DNA from: Candidatus Cloacimonadota bacterium
Lineage (GTDB): Bacteria; Cloacimonadota; Cloacimonadia; JGIOTU-2
Assembly: GCA_014382685.1 (NCBI GenBank)
Contig: JACNJG010000062.1
Location: 1 to 20,102, forward strand
DNA length: 20,102 bases
Direction: 5' to 3'
Shown here: positions 8,223 through 15,001 of the stretch, piece after piece
Numbering within the stretch: position 1 is the stretch's first letter
How the letters are laid out: every line of letters begins with the position of its first letter
Made by a program: the position numbers and the translations under genes
Notes under the pieces: model-generated
The model's input: the letters and a program-made list of their open reading frames with translations, nothing else
What the model was told of the DNA's origin: nothing
Databases searched by the model: none

Positions 8223-9043
8223 TATGTTCTCTTTAATTTTTTCAAGGTTTTTTCTGCAGTATGTGCAGCTTTCTTTATGCGAATATTTCCGCTCTTTTCC
8301 CATCTCTCGACGATTTCACGAATCAGTTGTGAATTCTCAGAAATAGAATCTGCAAGAATCTCAATGAAGTTTGGATTGTAGGTTGATTGATAGGATCTGT
8401 AGGTATCACGGTAGAGTCTTTTGTCAATCTTGTATAAATTTTTCAAAATCTGAACAATACCGTTCCGTATCATCTTGTTTTCGGAATTCCAAAAGGAGTC
8501 TATCTTGTGACTGATCGTCTTCGCTTTTACTTCATTTGTTTTCATGTATTTACAAAGCGTTGTAAATGCGCAATCGATGACATCATCTTTGGGCACCTGG
8601 CGGACAGTGTTGATAACGTCATCAATATATTTATCCGGATATTTCTTGAGTAGCGGAAGAATAATATTATCATATATTTTCTTTATCTCGCTTTTATCAT
8701 GAGTATCTTTAAGAGCTTTCCTGAAAATTTCATCATAGTTGCCGGGATGTTTCAACGCAACTTTGCTCATCACGTAATTAAAGATCTTTTTGCCGTAATC
8801 ACCCTTATTTTTTTGAATAAACAGCAGAAAATCAATATAGGTATCAGGATCGTTTTGAATAACTTTTCTCATCTCTTTTGCAACATACGTGACCACGGGC
8901 TGAGGTACTTCTCCATTGACTCGTTCAGGATATGCATTATAGATAATTTCAAAATCATAGTCCTTGTCCGGTATCTTGTGCTCAAGGAAATCAAGAGTAT
9001 CTTTTTTCAGTCTTTGCTGCCAGTCATAAGTAATAATCATCAT
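8222..9043 (-). CDS. uncharacterised HEAT/ARM-like helical protein
   Basis: This is a 273-residue soluble protein without signal peptide, membrane segment or recognisable catalytic motif. The sequence looks like paired amphipathic helices from about residue 55 to the end. Recurring helix-turn patterns include YDEIFRKALKD, YDNIILPLLKKYPDKYIDDV, MIRNGIVQILKNLYK and a C-terminal RIKKAAHTAEKTLKKL, which resembles the last repeat of HEAT/ARM or DNA-alkylation-repair-type solenoids. It is rich in Lys, Ile, Asp and Tyr. Such solenoids usually bind proteins or nucleic acid; I cannot name a partner. Two consecutive ATGs open the frame; the first is given. Its stop overlaps the greA start, so the two products are probably made together, and it follows the protease gene by 6 bases. 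Confidence 0.75.
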   Translation of the reverse strand: MMIITYDWQQRLKKDTLDFLEHKIPDKDYDFEIIYNAYPERVNGEVPQPVVTYVAKEMRKVIQNDPDTYIDFLLFIQKNKGDYGKKIFNYVMSKVALKHPGNYDEIFRKALKDTHDKSEIKKIYDNIILPLLKKYPDKYIDDVINTVRQVPKDDVIDCAFTTLCKYMKTNEVKAKTISHKIDSFWNSENKMIRNGIVQILKNLYKIDKRLYRDTYRSYQSTYNPNFIEILADSISENSQLIREIVERWEKSGNIRIKKAAHTAEKTLKKLKRT

Positions 9044-9049
9044 TCACCT

Positions 9050-12000
9050 TTATCGAATTATTGCAATTTTACCTTTTTTATATAAATCCAAATATTTTAT
9101 CAAATAAAAATACATTCCGGATGCCACTTTCTTACCAGATTGATTTGAAAGATTCCACTCGGCTCTGTTATAATCTTCAGAAAGAAATTCTGCTGTGAAG
9201 TTGTTCACGAGATTCCCTGCAAGGTTAAATATATAAAAATCAGCAGAGCCCGAGGTAGGTAAGTTCTGGAAATAAATTACTTCATTTTCAATCGTTACAG
9301 GATTTGGGAATACAGTAACATTATCAAGATCGGTGATCGGGATCGTGATCTTAATGAGATTTTTCCCGGGCAGAATGCAATTACCTGCAAGATCGGTCAC
9401 ATTGAAAATCTTAATAAAGTAGGGTTTGCCAACAGGTTTGATCTTATGGGTAAGAGTAAGTATGACCGATTCGTTATTGACCTGAATCCGGGAAATGCTG
9501 TTAGCTGCCTGCTCAGGGAATAGCAGAGTATAGTTTGAAGCATCTTCAGCACTGATATGTTCAACAGTTTCATTGAATTCTATATGAATTTTTTTGCTGT
9601 TCTCAAGTGTGCTTGAGACTATATAGGGTCTGGTAAGATCTTCCTGATACATAAATGTAACTGATGTATCTGCCATTGGTGTGTTAAAAATTCCAACAAT
9701 TTTTTCAATGTCAATTGTGAAGGGAGAATCTGTCTCGTCGAAGATTTCTACAAAAGTCAGAAGCAAGCTGAGCTGACTGTTTGTTGGAATAACTGATTCC
9801 GGATATCCATAGATATCCACATAAAAATTGGAAACCTGCTCACAATCCTTGTGCAGTGTTTTATCAAAATTGAGCAAAATACTATTTAATGAAATCATTT
9901 GAATTGAAAGCAATGTAGGCGGATCGATTGGAATGATCTCAAGGGGCAAAGTCTTATAACTTTCCTGTCCGTCTTTCAGTGCTGATAAGTAGTATTTGTA
10001 GAGACTGTCAGGAATGACATTGGTATCAAAATATGAGGTTTCGGTGCCAGGAATTGCTGTCACTTCAACATTCTGATTTTGCTCTTTATAGAAATAGAAA
10101 GAGTCAGCTATTTGGGCATTCCATGTGAATGAAACAAGCTGCTTGTTAATAGGTCTGCCAAAAAAATTCTGCGGCATGGGAGTTGAGGGAGCGGGAGGAT
10201 CTGTAGGATAGGAAGAGAGCACGAGCATAAGAGAATCATTTGCATCATACTTGTTATAAGCAACTTCGAACTGATCGTCATTATCTGCATCGATACATAC
10301 CGGCTGATAGGTTCTATATGATGAACCAACCCATTGTGGAATCACCTCATAGGATTTTGCGGTCTCAATTAGTTTGAAGATATAAATATCCGGTGCAGCT
10401 GCAATAACTATTTCATCAGCCCCATCACCATCAAGATCACCTACAGATAAGCCATTGTTTGAACTTACACCTGCGATCTCGATATAATCGAGAAGTGTAA
10501 GATTTCCATCTATGTATTTATAAACTCCGTAAAGCCAAAATTGATTATTCACATCGTCACCATCTGCATAGCCACCAACGATGAATTCGAGAAGTCCATC
10601 ACCATCGAGGTCGCCAATTGCATTGTAGTATGCATTAGGAATGGGAATTTTTAAAGAATCAATTCGTTCAACCGAGTAATTATTATTGATTTGATAGATC
10701 AGGATATCACCGTCGATATCAGAGAAAAGGATATTGCGTTTTCCATCATTATTGAGGTCGCCAAACCGGATGTATGGGGAGAGTTCATTTCTGGAATAAG
10801 TGTGTGTGTTATTGAGTATCCTGCATTCCAGATTAAAATTATCTCCGCTTCTCGAGTACACATCATAATAAGAGTAGGTTCCAATAATATCGGCAGAACG
10901 GATTACTACATCATCGATTCCATCGTTATTGAAATCATAGAAAGTACCGGTATAAGCATCTTTGATGGAATTTACATATCTGCTTGGGAAGGAAGTTGAG
11001 GTCTCCGCTTCAAAAATAACCATGGAATCTGCCTGATTCCCAAGTATCTCATGATTGCCGTCCAAATCCGTATCACCTATGCTCCATGGAATAAATGAGC
11101 TGCTCATTGTATGAACGACATCAAGTTTGTTATCATCATATTCACAGAAACGCACAGGACCATAAGAACCTTCATCTGGGAATTCCATAAATACAAGTTC
11201 GATTTTGCCGTTTCCATTGATATCATAGTTGTTCGCACAGAGATATACTGAATGAGCATAAGAAGAGATCGGGTCGAATCCGCTTGTAGGAATTGTACCA
11301 TTATCAATTGTAATTGCATCAGCAAAAATATCGGAAGTTGCAGTAAGCCCCGCATGGTTTTGAATTGAGAGAGAGAATGAGTAGGATTCATCAGGAAGGT
11401 GTTGTGGAAGTCGCATGGTCGTAAAGTAGTTGTATTTTTTCTGAATAAGTGAGAAGGTGTCTGCATCGGCAGAAAAACAGGTTGCATAGAATTGTGAGGG
11501 TTCGGTTGCAGTGGAGAGGATGTAATAATCCTTCTTATCGAAATTATATCGATATGTCGAAGCAGTTGCATTTTCAACGAACAGAGGTGGAGTTCTATCC
11601 ACACTTATTTTTACGATATCTATATAATTTGTCCCGTGTATATCTTTTACTGAAAGGCGGATGTAATAGGTTGAATCCTGAATTCCATATAGAAGAAATG
11701 TGCCGAGAGTGTCATCGATAACATGGTCAGTATATAAGGTTGGCTCAGGGTTATGGGTAACGACATCGAGCCAGTCATTTTCAACCGGCTCCTGTTTGGT
11801 TGTGAACCCAAGAGTGTAGCAGAAGAAATTTTCACAGTATGCTGTTCCAACAATTGGGATATCCTGCGTGTAACCGGAATTATATGAAGGGTAGAAAATT
11901 GCAGACTGGGGTTTTATATCAATTCCCGCATTTAGCATAAGTTTTTCTGCATTTATGATTCCGTATCCATAAATATTATCATAGCCGTTTTCGCCAAGAT

Positions 12001-13213
12001 CGTCACATGAAATATTTATCAGATTGTAAACTTCGATATTTGAGAGCAGGGGATTTTGCGAAAGCAGCAAGCCCGCACATCCTGCTACAAAGGGTGCTGC
12101 CATAGAAGTGCCACTTTCGTTTTTATAATCATTATTTAGAAAGGTGCTGTAAATGCTCAAACCGGGTCCGCAGAGGTCGATACCCTCACCATAACTGGAG
12201 AATGAGCAGATTTTCAGATTTTCATCAACTGCTGTGACGGAAAGCACCTTATCGAGAGCTGCCGGGTACAGAAGCCCAACTCCGCATTCATTACCGGCAG
12301 AAGCTATGATAGAAACGCCATGATCATAAGCGTAATTGCAGGCATCATTAATAATTGGCGCTAAGATCACATCTCCCCAGCTTATGCTTATTATCTGCGC
12401 TCCGTTATCTGTAGCATAGACGATTGCAGCAGACACATCATCATCTTCGAGATATCCACCAAGCGTGGTGCGGAAACCGGCTCTGAGATTCATACATTTG
12501 ACAAACCATGTAGTGCCTGATACTCCAGTATGATTATTTGTCTGAGCGGAAATAATTCCCGCAATGTGTGTACCATGTCCAAGGTCATCTCTAGGGTCAT
12601 TATCGCGTTCACGGAAGTCACCCATGGCATCGACAATATCTGTTTCTGTGAAGTCCCATCCCATCCAGTCATCAATATAACCGTTCTGGTCATCATCGAT
12701 ATAATTATCCGGTATCTCGCCATGATTTATCCAGATATTCTGCTCGAGATCGGGGTGGTCATATTCAATTCCGGAGTCTATGAGCGCAATTATAACCTGC
12801 TCATTACCCTTTTCAACTTCCCAAGCATTATCTGCATTTATAGCCGGCAATCCCCACTGTTGATAGTAATAGGGATCATTTGGTGTGATGGAGAGCATCT
12901 CATTCAGATAGTTCGGCTGAGTATAAATGATCGATTCGTCTTTTTGAGAAAGTTCAATAAGCGCAGAGAAATCAATTTCTTTTTCACATGTAAATTTATA
13001 AATATGGAGATCGGGCTTATCAATAATTGGTTCTGATGACTGAACACCGAACTGATCAAGGAAATTATCAAATGCATCGATGCCCGTAGTGCCATTTTTG
13101 AATATTACTTTCTCAGAAAAACGTGCTATAAGTTCATGAGAAGAATGCCGTGGCTTTGCAAAAAGTTGTGAAGCACAAACAAGACACAAAAGTATAAGTA
13201 CGATTTTTTTCAT
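9050..13213 (-). CDS. secreted S8 (subtilisin-like) protease with FG-GAP repeats and T9SS sorting domain
   Basis: This 1387-residue exported multidomain protease has a signal peptide (1-19, ending LFA) and an inhibitor-like propeptide to about 105. An intact subtilase domain spans about 115-430: Asp146 in ALIDSGIEYDHPDL, His213 in LGHGTHIAGI, oxyanion Asn308 in SAGNE and Ser370 in SGTSMAAPFVAG. After a linker region, about seven Asp-rich FG-GAP/VCBS-type repeats (about 660-990) include DINGNGKIELVF, DFNNDGIDDVVI, DLDGDGLLEFIV and DLDGDGADEIVI. They probably form a calcium-binding propeller. A fibronectin-III-like domain (about 1010-1095) and two Ig-like segments follow. The end (about 1296-1387), with VFPNP, YIFNLAGNLV, SGMYFYLI and final GKIAIIR, matches T9SS type A sorting domains. 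AGGAAG precedes the ATG. The preceding gene is a PorV-like barrel, a T9SS partner type. It probably digests extracellular protein. Confidence 0.93.
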   Translation of the reverse strand: MKKIVLILLCLVCASQLFAKPRHSSHELIARFSEKVIFKNGTTGIDAFDNFLDQFGVQSSEPIIDKPDLHIYKFTCEKEIDFSALIELSQKDESIIYTQPNYLNEMLSITPNDPYYYQQWGLPAINADNAWEVEKGNEQVIIALIDSGIEYDHPDLEQNIWINHGEIPDNYIDDDQNGYIDDWMGWDFTETDIVDAMGDFRERDNDPRDDLGHGTHIAGIISAQTNNHTGVSGTTWFVKCMNLRAGFRTTLGGYLEDDDVSAAIVYATDNGAQIISISWGDVILAPIINDACNYAYDHGVSIIASAGNECGVGLLYPAALDKVLSVTAVDENLKICSFSSYGEGIDLCGPGLSIYSTFLNNDYKNESGTSMAAPFVAGCAGLLLSQNPLLSNIEVYNLINISCDDLGENGYDNIYGYGIINAEKLMLNAGIDIKPQSAIFYPSYNSGYTQDIPIVGTAYCENFFCYTLGFTTKQEPVENDWLDVVTHNPEPTLYTDHVIDDTLGTFLLYGIQDSTYYIRLSVKDIHGTNYIDIVKISVDRTPPLFVENATASTYRYNFDKKDYYILSTATEPSQFYATCFSADADTFSLIQKKYNYFTTMRLPQHLPDESYSFSLSIQNHAGLTATSDIFADAITIDNGTIPTSGFDPISSYAHSVYLCANNYDINGNGKIELVFMEFPDEGSYGPVRFCEYDDNKLDVVHTMSSSFIPWSIGDTDLDGNHEILGNQADSMVIFEAETSTSFPSRYVNSIKDAYTGTFYDFNNDGIDDVVIRSADIIGTYSYYDVYSRSGDNFNLECRILNNTHTYSRNELSPYIRFGDLNNDGKRNILFSDIDGDILIYQINNNYSVERIDSLKIPIPNAYYNAIGDLDGDGLLEFIVGGYADGDDVNNQFWLYGVYKYIDGNLTLLDYIEIAGVSSNNGLSVGDLDGDGADEIVIAAAPDIYIFKLIETAKSYEVIPQWVGSSYRTYQPVCIDADNDDQFEVAYNKYDANDSLMLVLSSYPTDPPAPSTPMPQNFFGRPINKQLVSFTWNAQIADSFYFYKEQNQNVEVTAIPGTETSYFDTNVIPDSLYKYYLSALKDGQESYKTLPLEIIPIDPPTLLSIQMISLNSILLNFDKTLHKDCEQVSNFYVDIYGYPESVIPTNSQLSLLLTFVEIFDETDSPFTIDIEKIVGIFNTPMADTSVTFMYQEDLTRPYIVSSTLENSKKIHIEFNETVEHISAEDASNYTLLFPEQAANSISRIQVNNESVILTLTHKIKPVGKPYFIKIFNVTDLAGNCILPGKNLIKITIPITDLDNVTVFPNPVTIENEVIYFQNLPTSGSADFYIFNLAGNLVNNFTAEFLSEDYNRAEWNLSNQSGKKVASGMYFYLIKYLDLYKKGKIAIIR

Positions 13214-13221
13214 AGAGCTTC

Positions 13222-14127
13222 CTAAAAATTATATGCAACAGAAAATCGATGAGCAGTGCCGATGTCATTCTGATACGGTGTGAAAGCGTAATCAAAGTTG
13301 AAATCATTGAGTTTTATTCCAATGCCGGCAGTGACATTTTGCTCATCATAGTTAATTTTATATCCCAAACGGGAAAATATCATATCTGCAAAGCCATACT
13401 CAAATCCGAGGTTTGCTTTAAGCCCTTCAGAAGAATACTTTGCGAATTCTCCGGAAAAAGTGAATGTATTCTCGGCATTCATTTCCCATAGATATTGAGA
13501 CCCAAGCTTAAAGACAAGCGGAAAACTTATACTTTCTTTTTTCAGCTTTGATGATTTGCCGATATTTTGGACAACCATTCCAAAATTGAGTCCTTTTATA
13601 AATGAATCATAGATAGCCCCAATATCAAAACCAAAACCGTAGCTTGCATCAGTATCGATCTTTTCATATATGAATTTTAGATTTGCACCGAGAGAGATGC
13701 TTGGTGTGATCCTTCGGGCGTATGTGAAGCTTGAAACAATGTCGAGAGGATGAAATTCTCCGATCGTGTCACCCTGGGCATCAGTTTTGTTGATCATGCC
13801 ATAATCAAGATAGGTAAGACCCAATCCCCAGCTGCTTTTGCCGTTGCGTACGATAAGTGAAGCATTTTCAATATTATTATCAAAGATGTAACTGTTATGA
13901 TTGAAGCAGAAATTTGATGAAGGACTGATCTGCACGGCAGCAGGATTCGACCATAAAATGGTTGCGTCTCCCGGAGAAGCTATAACAGCATCCGCTTTGC
14001 CGGCATTTCGTGCGCTAAGACCGATCTTTAGTATCTGAAAGCCGTATTTCCCGGGATCGTCTGCCGCAAAAGAATTCAAAACAATAACGAAAATGAAGAG
14101 GATCACCAAGAATATTTTTTTCTTCAT
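13222..14127 (-). CDS. PorV/PorQ (UPF0164)-like outer membrane barrel protein
   Basis: This 301-residue exported protein has a signal peptide (about 1-21, ending SFAA). A conserved start of the UPF0164/PorV type follows: GFQILKIGLSARNAGKADA (about 29-47), then GDATILWSNPAAV with Asn61-Pro62. The rest is a run of alternating-pattern beta strands (GLGLTYLDYG, SLGANLKFIYEK, GFGFDIGAIYD) ending in ...RFSVAYNF. The terminal Phe is typical of BAM-folded barrels. In Bacteroidota, PorV binds the C-terminal signal of T9SS cargo and shuttles it to the attachment complex. Here the gene lies 8 bases upstream of a T9SS-tagged protease, consistent with a cargo-specific shuttle, though general PorV family membership does not prove this. 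The ribosome binding site is weak (GGAT 11 bases upstream of the ATG in an A/T-rich stretch). Confidence 0.83.
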   Translation of the reverse strand: MKKKIFLVILFIFVIVLNSFAADDPGKYGFQILKIGLSARNAGKADAVIASPGDATILWSNPAAVQISPSSNFCFNHNSYIFDNNIENASLIVRNGKSSWGLGLTYLDYGMINKTDAQGDTIGEFHPLDIVSSFTYARRITPSISLGANLKFIYEKIDTDASYGFGFDIGAIYDSFIKGLNFGMVVQNIGKSSKLKKESISFPLVFKLGSQYLWEMNAENTFTFSGEFAKYSSEGLKANLGFEYGFADMIFSRLGYKINYDEQNVTAGIGIKLNDFNFDYAFTPYQNDIGTAHRFSVAYNF

Positions 14128-14149
14128 AATATTTTTTTATCCTATTTTT

Positions 14150-14189
14150 TTATATATAAAATCCTCTCATCAATTGCGATAAGAGGATT
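14150..14189 (-). terminator. weak intrinsic terminator behind the zinc-ribbon gene
   Basis: On the minus strand, AATCCTCT and AGAGGATT (14182-14189 and 14160-14167) form an 8-bp stem. An inner ATC/GAT pairing follows beyond one mismatch. Downstream comes a T-rich but interrupted tail (TTTTATATATA). It lies about 40 bases after the stop of the 65-codon gene and 33 bases before the PorV-like ATG. It may separate the two transcription units or allow partial read-through. A second small stem, TTTGG/CCAAA, sits at about 14191-14207. Confidence 0.5.
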
Positions 14190-14229
14190 ATTTGGCAAAA
14201 AACCAAATGCAATTATGAAAATAACAATC

Positions 14230-14427
14230 TTATCCTAAGATCTCCTTCTCGTTGCATTTACAGATCTGAACAACTTCTCTTTTCGGAGACCATTTACCAT
14301 CTTCTTTATGTCTATTTCGGATAACTTTTATGGTAGTCATTTCTGTATTACATACTGGGCAGACAACCTTTCTCTTACCGGCACTTGCATGAGCTAATTT
14401 AGCTGCAAAGGTTCTTACTTTCGGCAT
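14230..14427 (-). CDS. small zinc-ribbon-like protein, 65 residues
   Basis: I do not recognise the family. The protein is short and basic (N-terminus MPKVRTFAAKLAHASAGKRK). CPVC at 23-26 and CKC at 56-58 flank a Lys/Arg/Trp-containing middle (IRNRHKEDGKWSPKRE). The two cysteine pairs could hold one zinc ion in a ribbon-like fold, which would suit nucleic acid or ribosome binding; that is inference. A start 14 codons upstream is open in frame, but AAGGAG placed 6 bases before ATG 14427 clearly selects the shorter form. Upstream lies a 37-base inverted repeat, and downstream a weak terminator, so it is probably a separate transcript divergent from the ABC genes. It could be a small ribosomal accessory protein, a zinc-store protein or a regulator. 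Confidence 0.75.
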   Translation of the reverse strand: MPKVRTFAAKLAHASAGKRKVVCPVCNTEMTTIKVIRNRHKEDGKWSPKREVVQICKCNEKEILG

Positions 14428-14445
14428 TTTCAACTCCTTTTTGAA

Positions 14446-14482
14446 TTGACACATAAGTCCTTTGTACAAGGACTGGTGTCAA
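14446..14482. promoter_or_regulatory. 37-base inverted repeat upstream of the zinc-ribbon gene
   Basis: TTGACAC (14446-14452) pairs with GTGTCAA (14476-14482), and inside it AGTCCTT (14456-14462) pairs with AAGGACT (14468-14474). The centre is TGTAC. That gives 14 bp in two blocks separated by a 3:1 internal loop. The repeat ends 13 bases before the AAGGAG of the zinc-ribbon gene (minus strand). Its distal arm reads TTGACA on that strand, like a -35 box, although I see no good -10 at 16-18 bases. It could be an operator or a leader hairpin. Read on the plus strand it is followed by GTTTTT, but no plus-strand gene precedes it. Confidence 0.6.
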
Positions 14483-14520
14483 GTTTTTCATCGGGGATGA
14501 AATTATTGAATATTTTTTAA

Positions 14521-14640
14521 AGAATAGGACACAGATTTACGCTGATGGAGCTGATCGACACCGATAAAAACATTATAAAAACAAAGAAGAGGTTAATTCT
14601 TTATCAGTGAAAATCAGTCCGATATGCGTGGGTCTGCTTT
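14521..14640. repeat. degenerate intergenic repeat-like stretch with CTGAT/ATCAG motifs
   Basis: The plus strand shows GCTGAT, GCTGAT and CCGAT in steps of about 9 to 10 bases (14541-14564). About 40 bases later, ATCAGT occurs twice, 10 bases apart (near 14604-14619). The wording (ACACAGATTTACGCTGAT...) resembles the degenerate dispersed intergenic element I associate from memory with many environmental bacterial genomes; I cannot verify that here. It holds no supportable gene. It lies between the divergent zinc-ribbon gene and the leader region. Confidence 0.35.
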
Positions 14641-14708
14641 CCAATTTAATTAGTAAATCACTTAAAAAAGAGCTCATAATAAATCTCATTTTCTTGACAC
14701 TATAAAGA

Positions 14709-14738
14709 TTAGCATGCCAGTTTTGGCTCAAATAAAAT
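14709..14738 (+). promoter_or_regulatory. possible promoter of the leader/ABC transcript
   Basis: TTAGCA (14709-14714) and TAAAAT (14733-14738) are spaced by 18 bases and match the sigma-70-type boxes at 4 of 6 and 5 of 6 positions. Transcription would begin at about 14744, at the 5' edge of the long-range helix described below. A TTGACA at 14694-14699 has no matching -10 at the proper spacing. In an AT-rich region, chance matches are common. Confidence 0.35.
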
Positions 14739-14741
14739 AAT

Positions 14742-14848
14742 TCGGACGGAGGTTCCTCGCATGATCCGACTGATTCCAAATGACCTGATCGGTCTACCCA
14801 CAATGCAAATAGTGTGCTTTTCAGTTGATTCAACAACAACCCGTCCGA
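14742..14848 (+). other. possible structured leader RNA closed by an 8-bp helix
   Basis: TCGGACGG (14742-14749) is exactly complementary to CCGTCCGA (14841-14848), 91 bases downstream. Inside are short local pairings: CCGA/TCGG, CACA/TGTG and GTTG/CAAC. The outer helix includes the first bases of GGAGG (14748-14752), the ribosome binding site of a 33-codon leader frame. Its 3' strand contains GTCCG (14843-14847), which can instead pair with CGGAC (14887-14891) in the terminator's 5' arm. This gives mutually exclusive folds, as in attenuators. No known riboswitch family is recognised. Confidence 0.4.
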
Positions 14849-14862
14849 GGTACATACAGTAA
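14761..14862 (+). CDS. candidate leader peptide, 33 residues
   Basis: An ATG with GGAGG 8 bases upstream opens a 33-codon frame (starts MIRLIPNDLIGLP, ends TTTRPRYIQ). It stops 18 bases before the 10-bp terminator hairpin that precedes the ABC genes. It resembles nothing I know. The position is what a translation-coupled attenuator needs: ribosome stalling on it would open the outer helix and change the fold of the terminator. ABC-F antibiotic-resistance genes in Firmicutes are often controlled by such upstream frames and terminators; the analogy is inference. A chance frame of this length is quite possible, so the main evidence is the ribosome binding site and the geometry. Confidence 0.4.
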   Translation: MIRLIPNDLIGLPTMQIVCFSVDSTTTRPRYIQ

Positions 14863-14880
14863 TATAACATTTTTTAATGT

Positions 14881-14912
14881 AAGCCACGGACAAGCGAATC
14901 CGTGGCTTTTTT
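14881..14912 (+). terminator. intrinsic terminator/attenuator in front of the ABC genes
   Basis: AAGCCACGGA (14881-14890) pairs perfectly with TCCGTGGCTT (14899-14908) around the loop CAAGCGAA, and a run of T ends at 14912. This is a textbook factor-independent terminator for plus-strand transcription. No full gene lies upstream on that strand; the only candidate is the 33-codon leader. It therefore either ends a small RNA or acts as an attenuator 89 bases before the ABC exporter ATG. On the minus strand it lacks a T tail. The 89 bases up to the ATG hold nothing else I can support. Confidence 0.85.
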
Positions 14913-15001
14913 AGTTTATACCTTTCCAGAACAAACGCCGGATTCATATCTAAATAGCGTTTTATTTTTATGTTAATCAATATGTTTTCAAGCAGGTCTT
15001 T

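Noticed and set aside
8223..8303. 27-codon N-terminal extension of greA
   Set aside because: It lies inside the preceding helical-protein gene and contains no GreA family sequence. The product from ATG 8222 has the normal 160 residues.
10700..11600. Several 60-170 codon frames on both strands inside the protease gene
   Set aside because: They are shadow frames of the Asp/Gly/Asn-rich FG-GAP repeats, without ribosome binding sites or family motifs.
14446..14490. Inverted repeat plus GTTTTT as a plus-strand terminator
   Set aside because: No plus-strand gene lies upstream; both upstream genes are on the minus strand. A regulatory role for the minus-strand gene is more economical.
14762..14796. 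Minus-strand segment resembling the SRP RNA core (CAGGTC ... GGAATCAG)
   Set aside because: The GGAA-type tetraloop and the conserved AGCAG side of the SRP domain IV loop are missing, and the minus strand has no terminator tail here. The resemblance is probably chance.
14573..14980. A 135-codon minus-strand reading frame across the intergenic region
   Set aside because: It begins at a TTG without a ribosome binding site and runs through both the perfect plus-strand terminator hairpin and the repeat-like stretch. Its residues show no family pattern. It may be the relic of a repeat, but I cannot support a gene.
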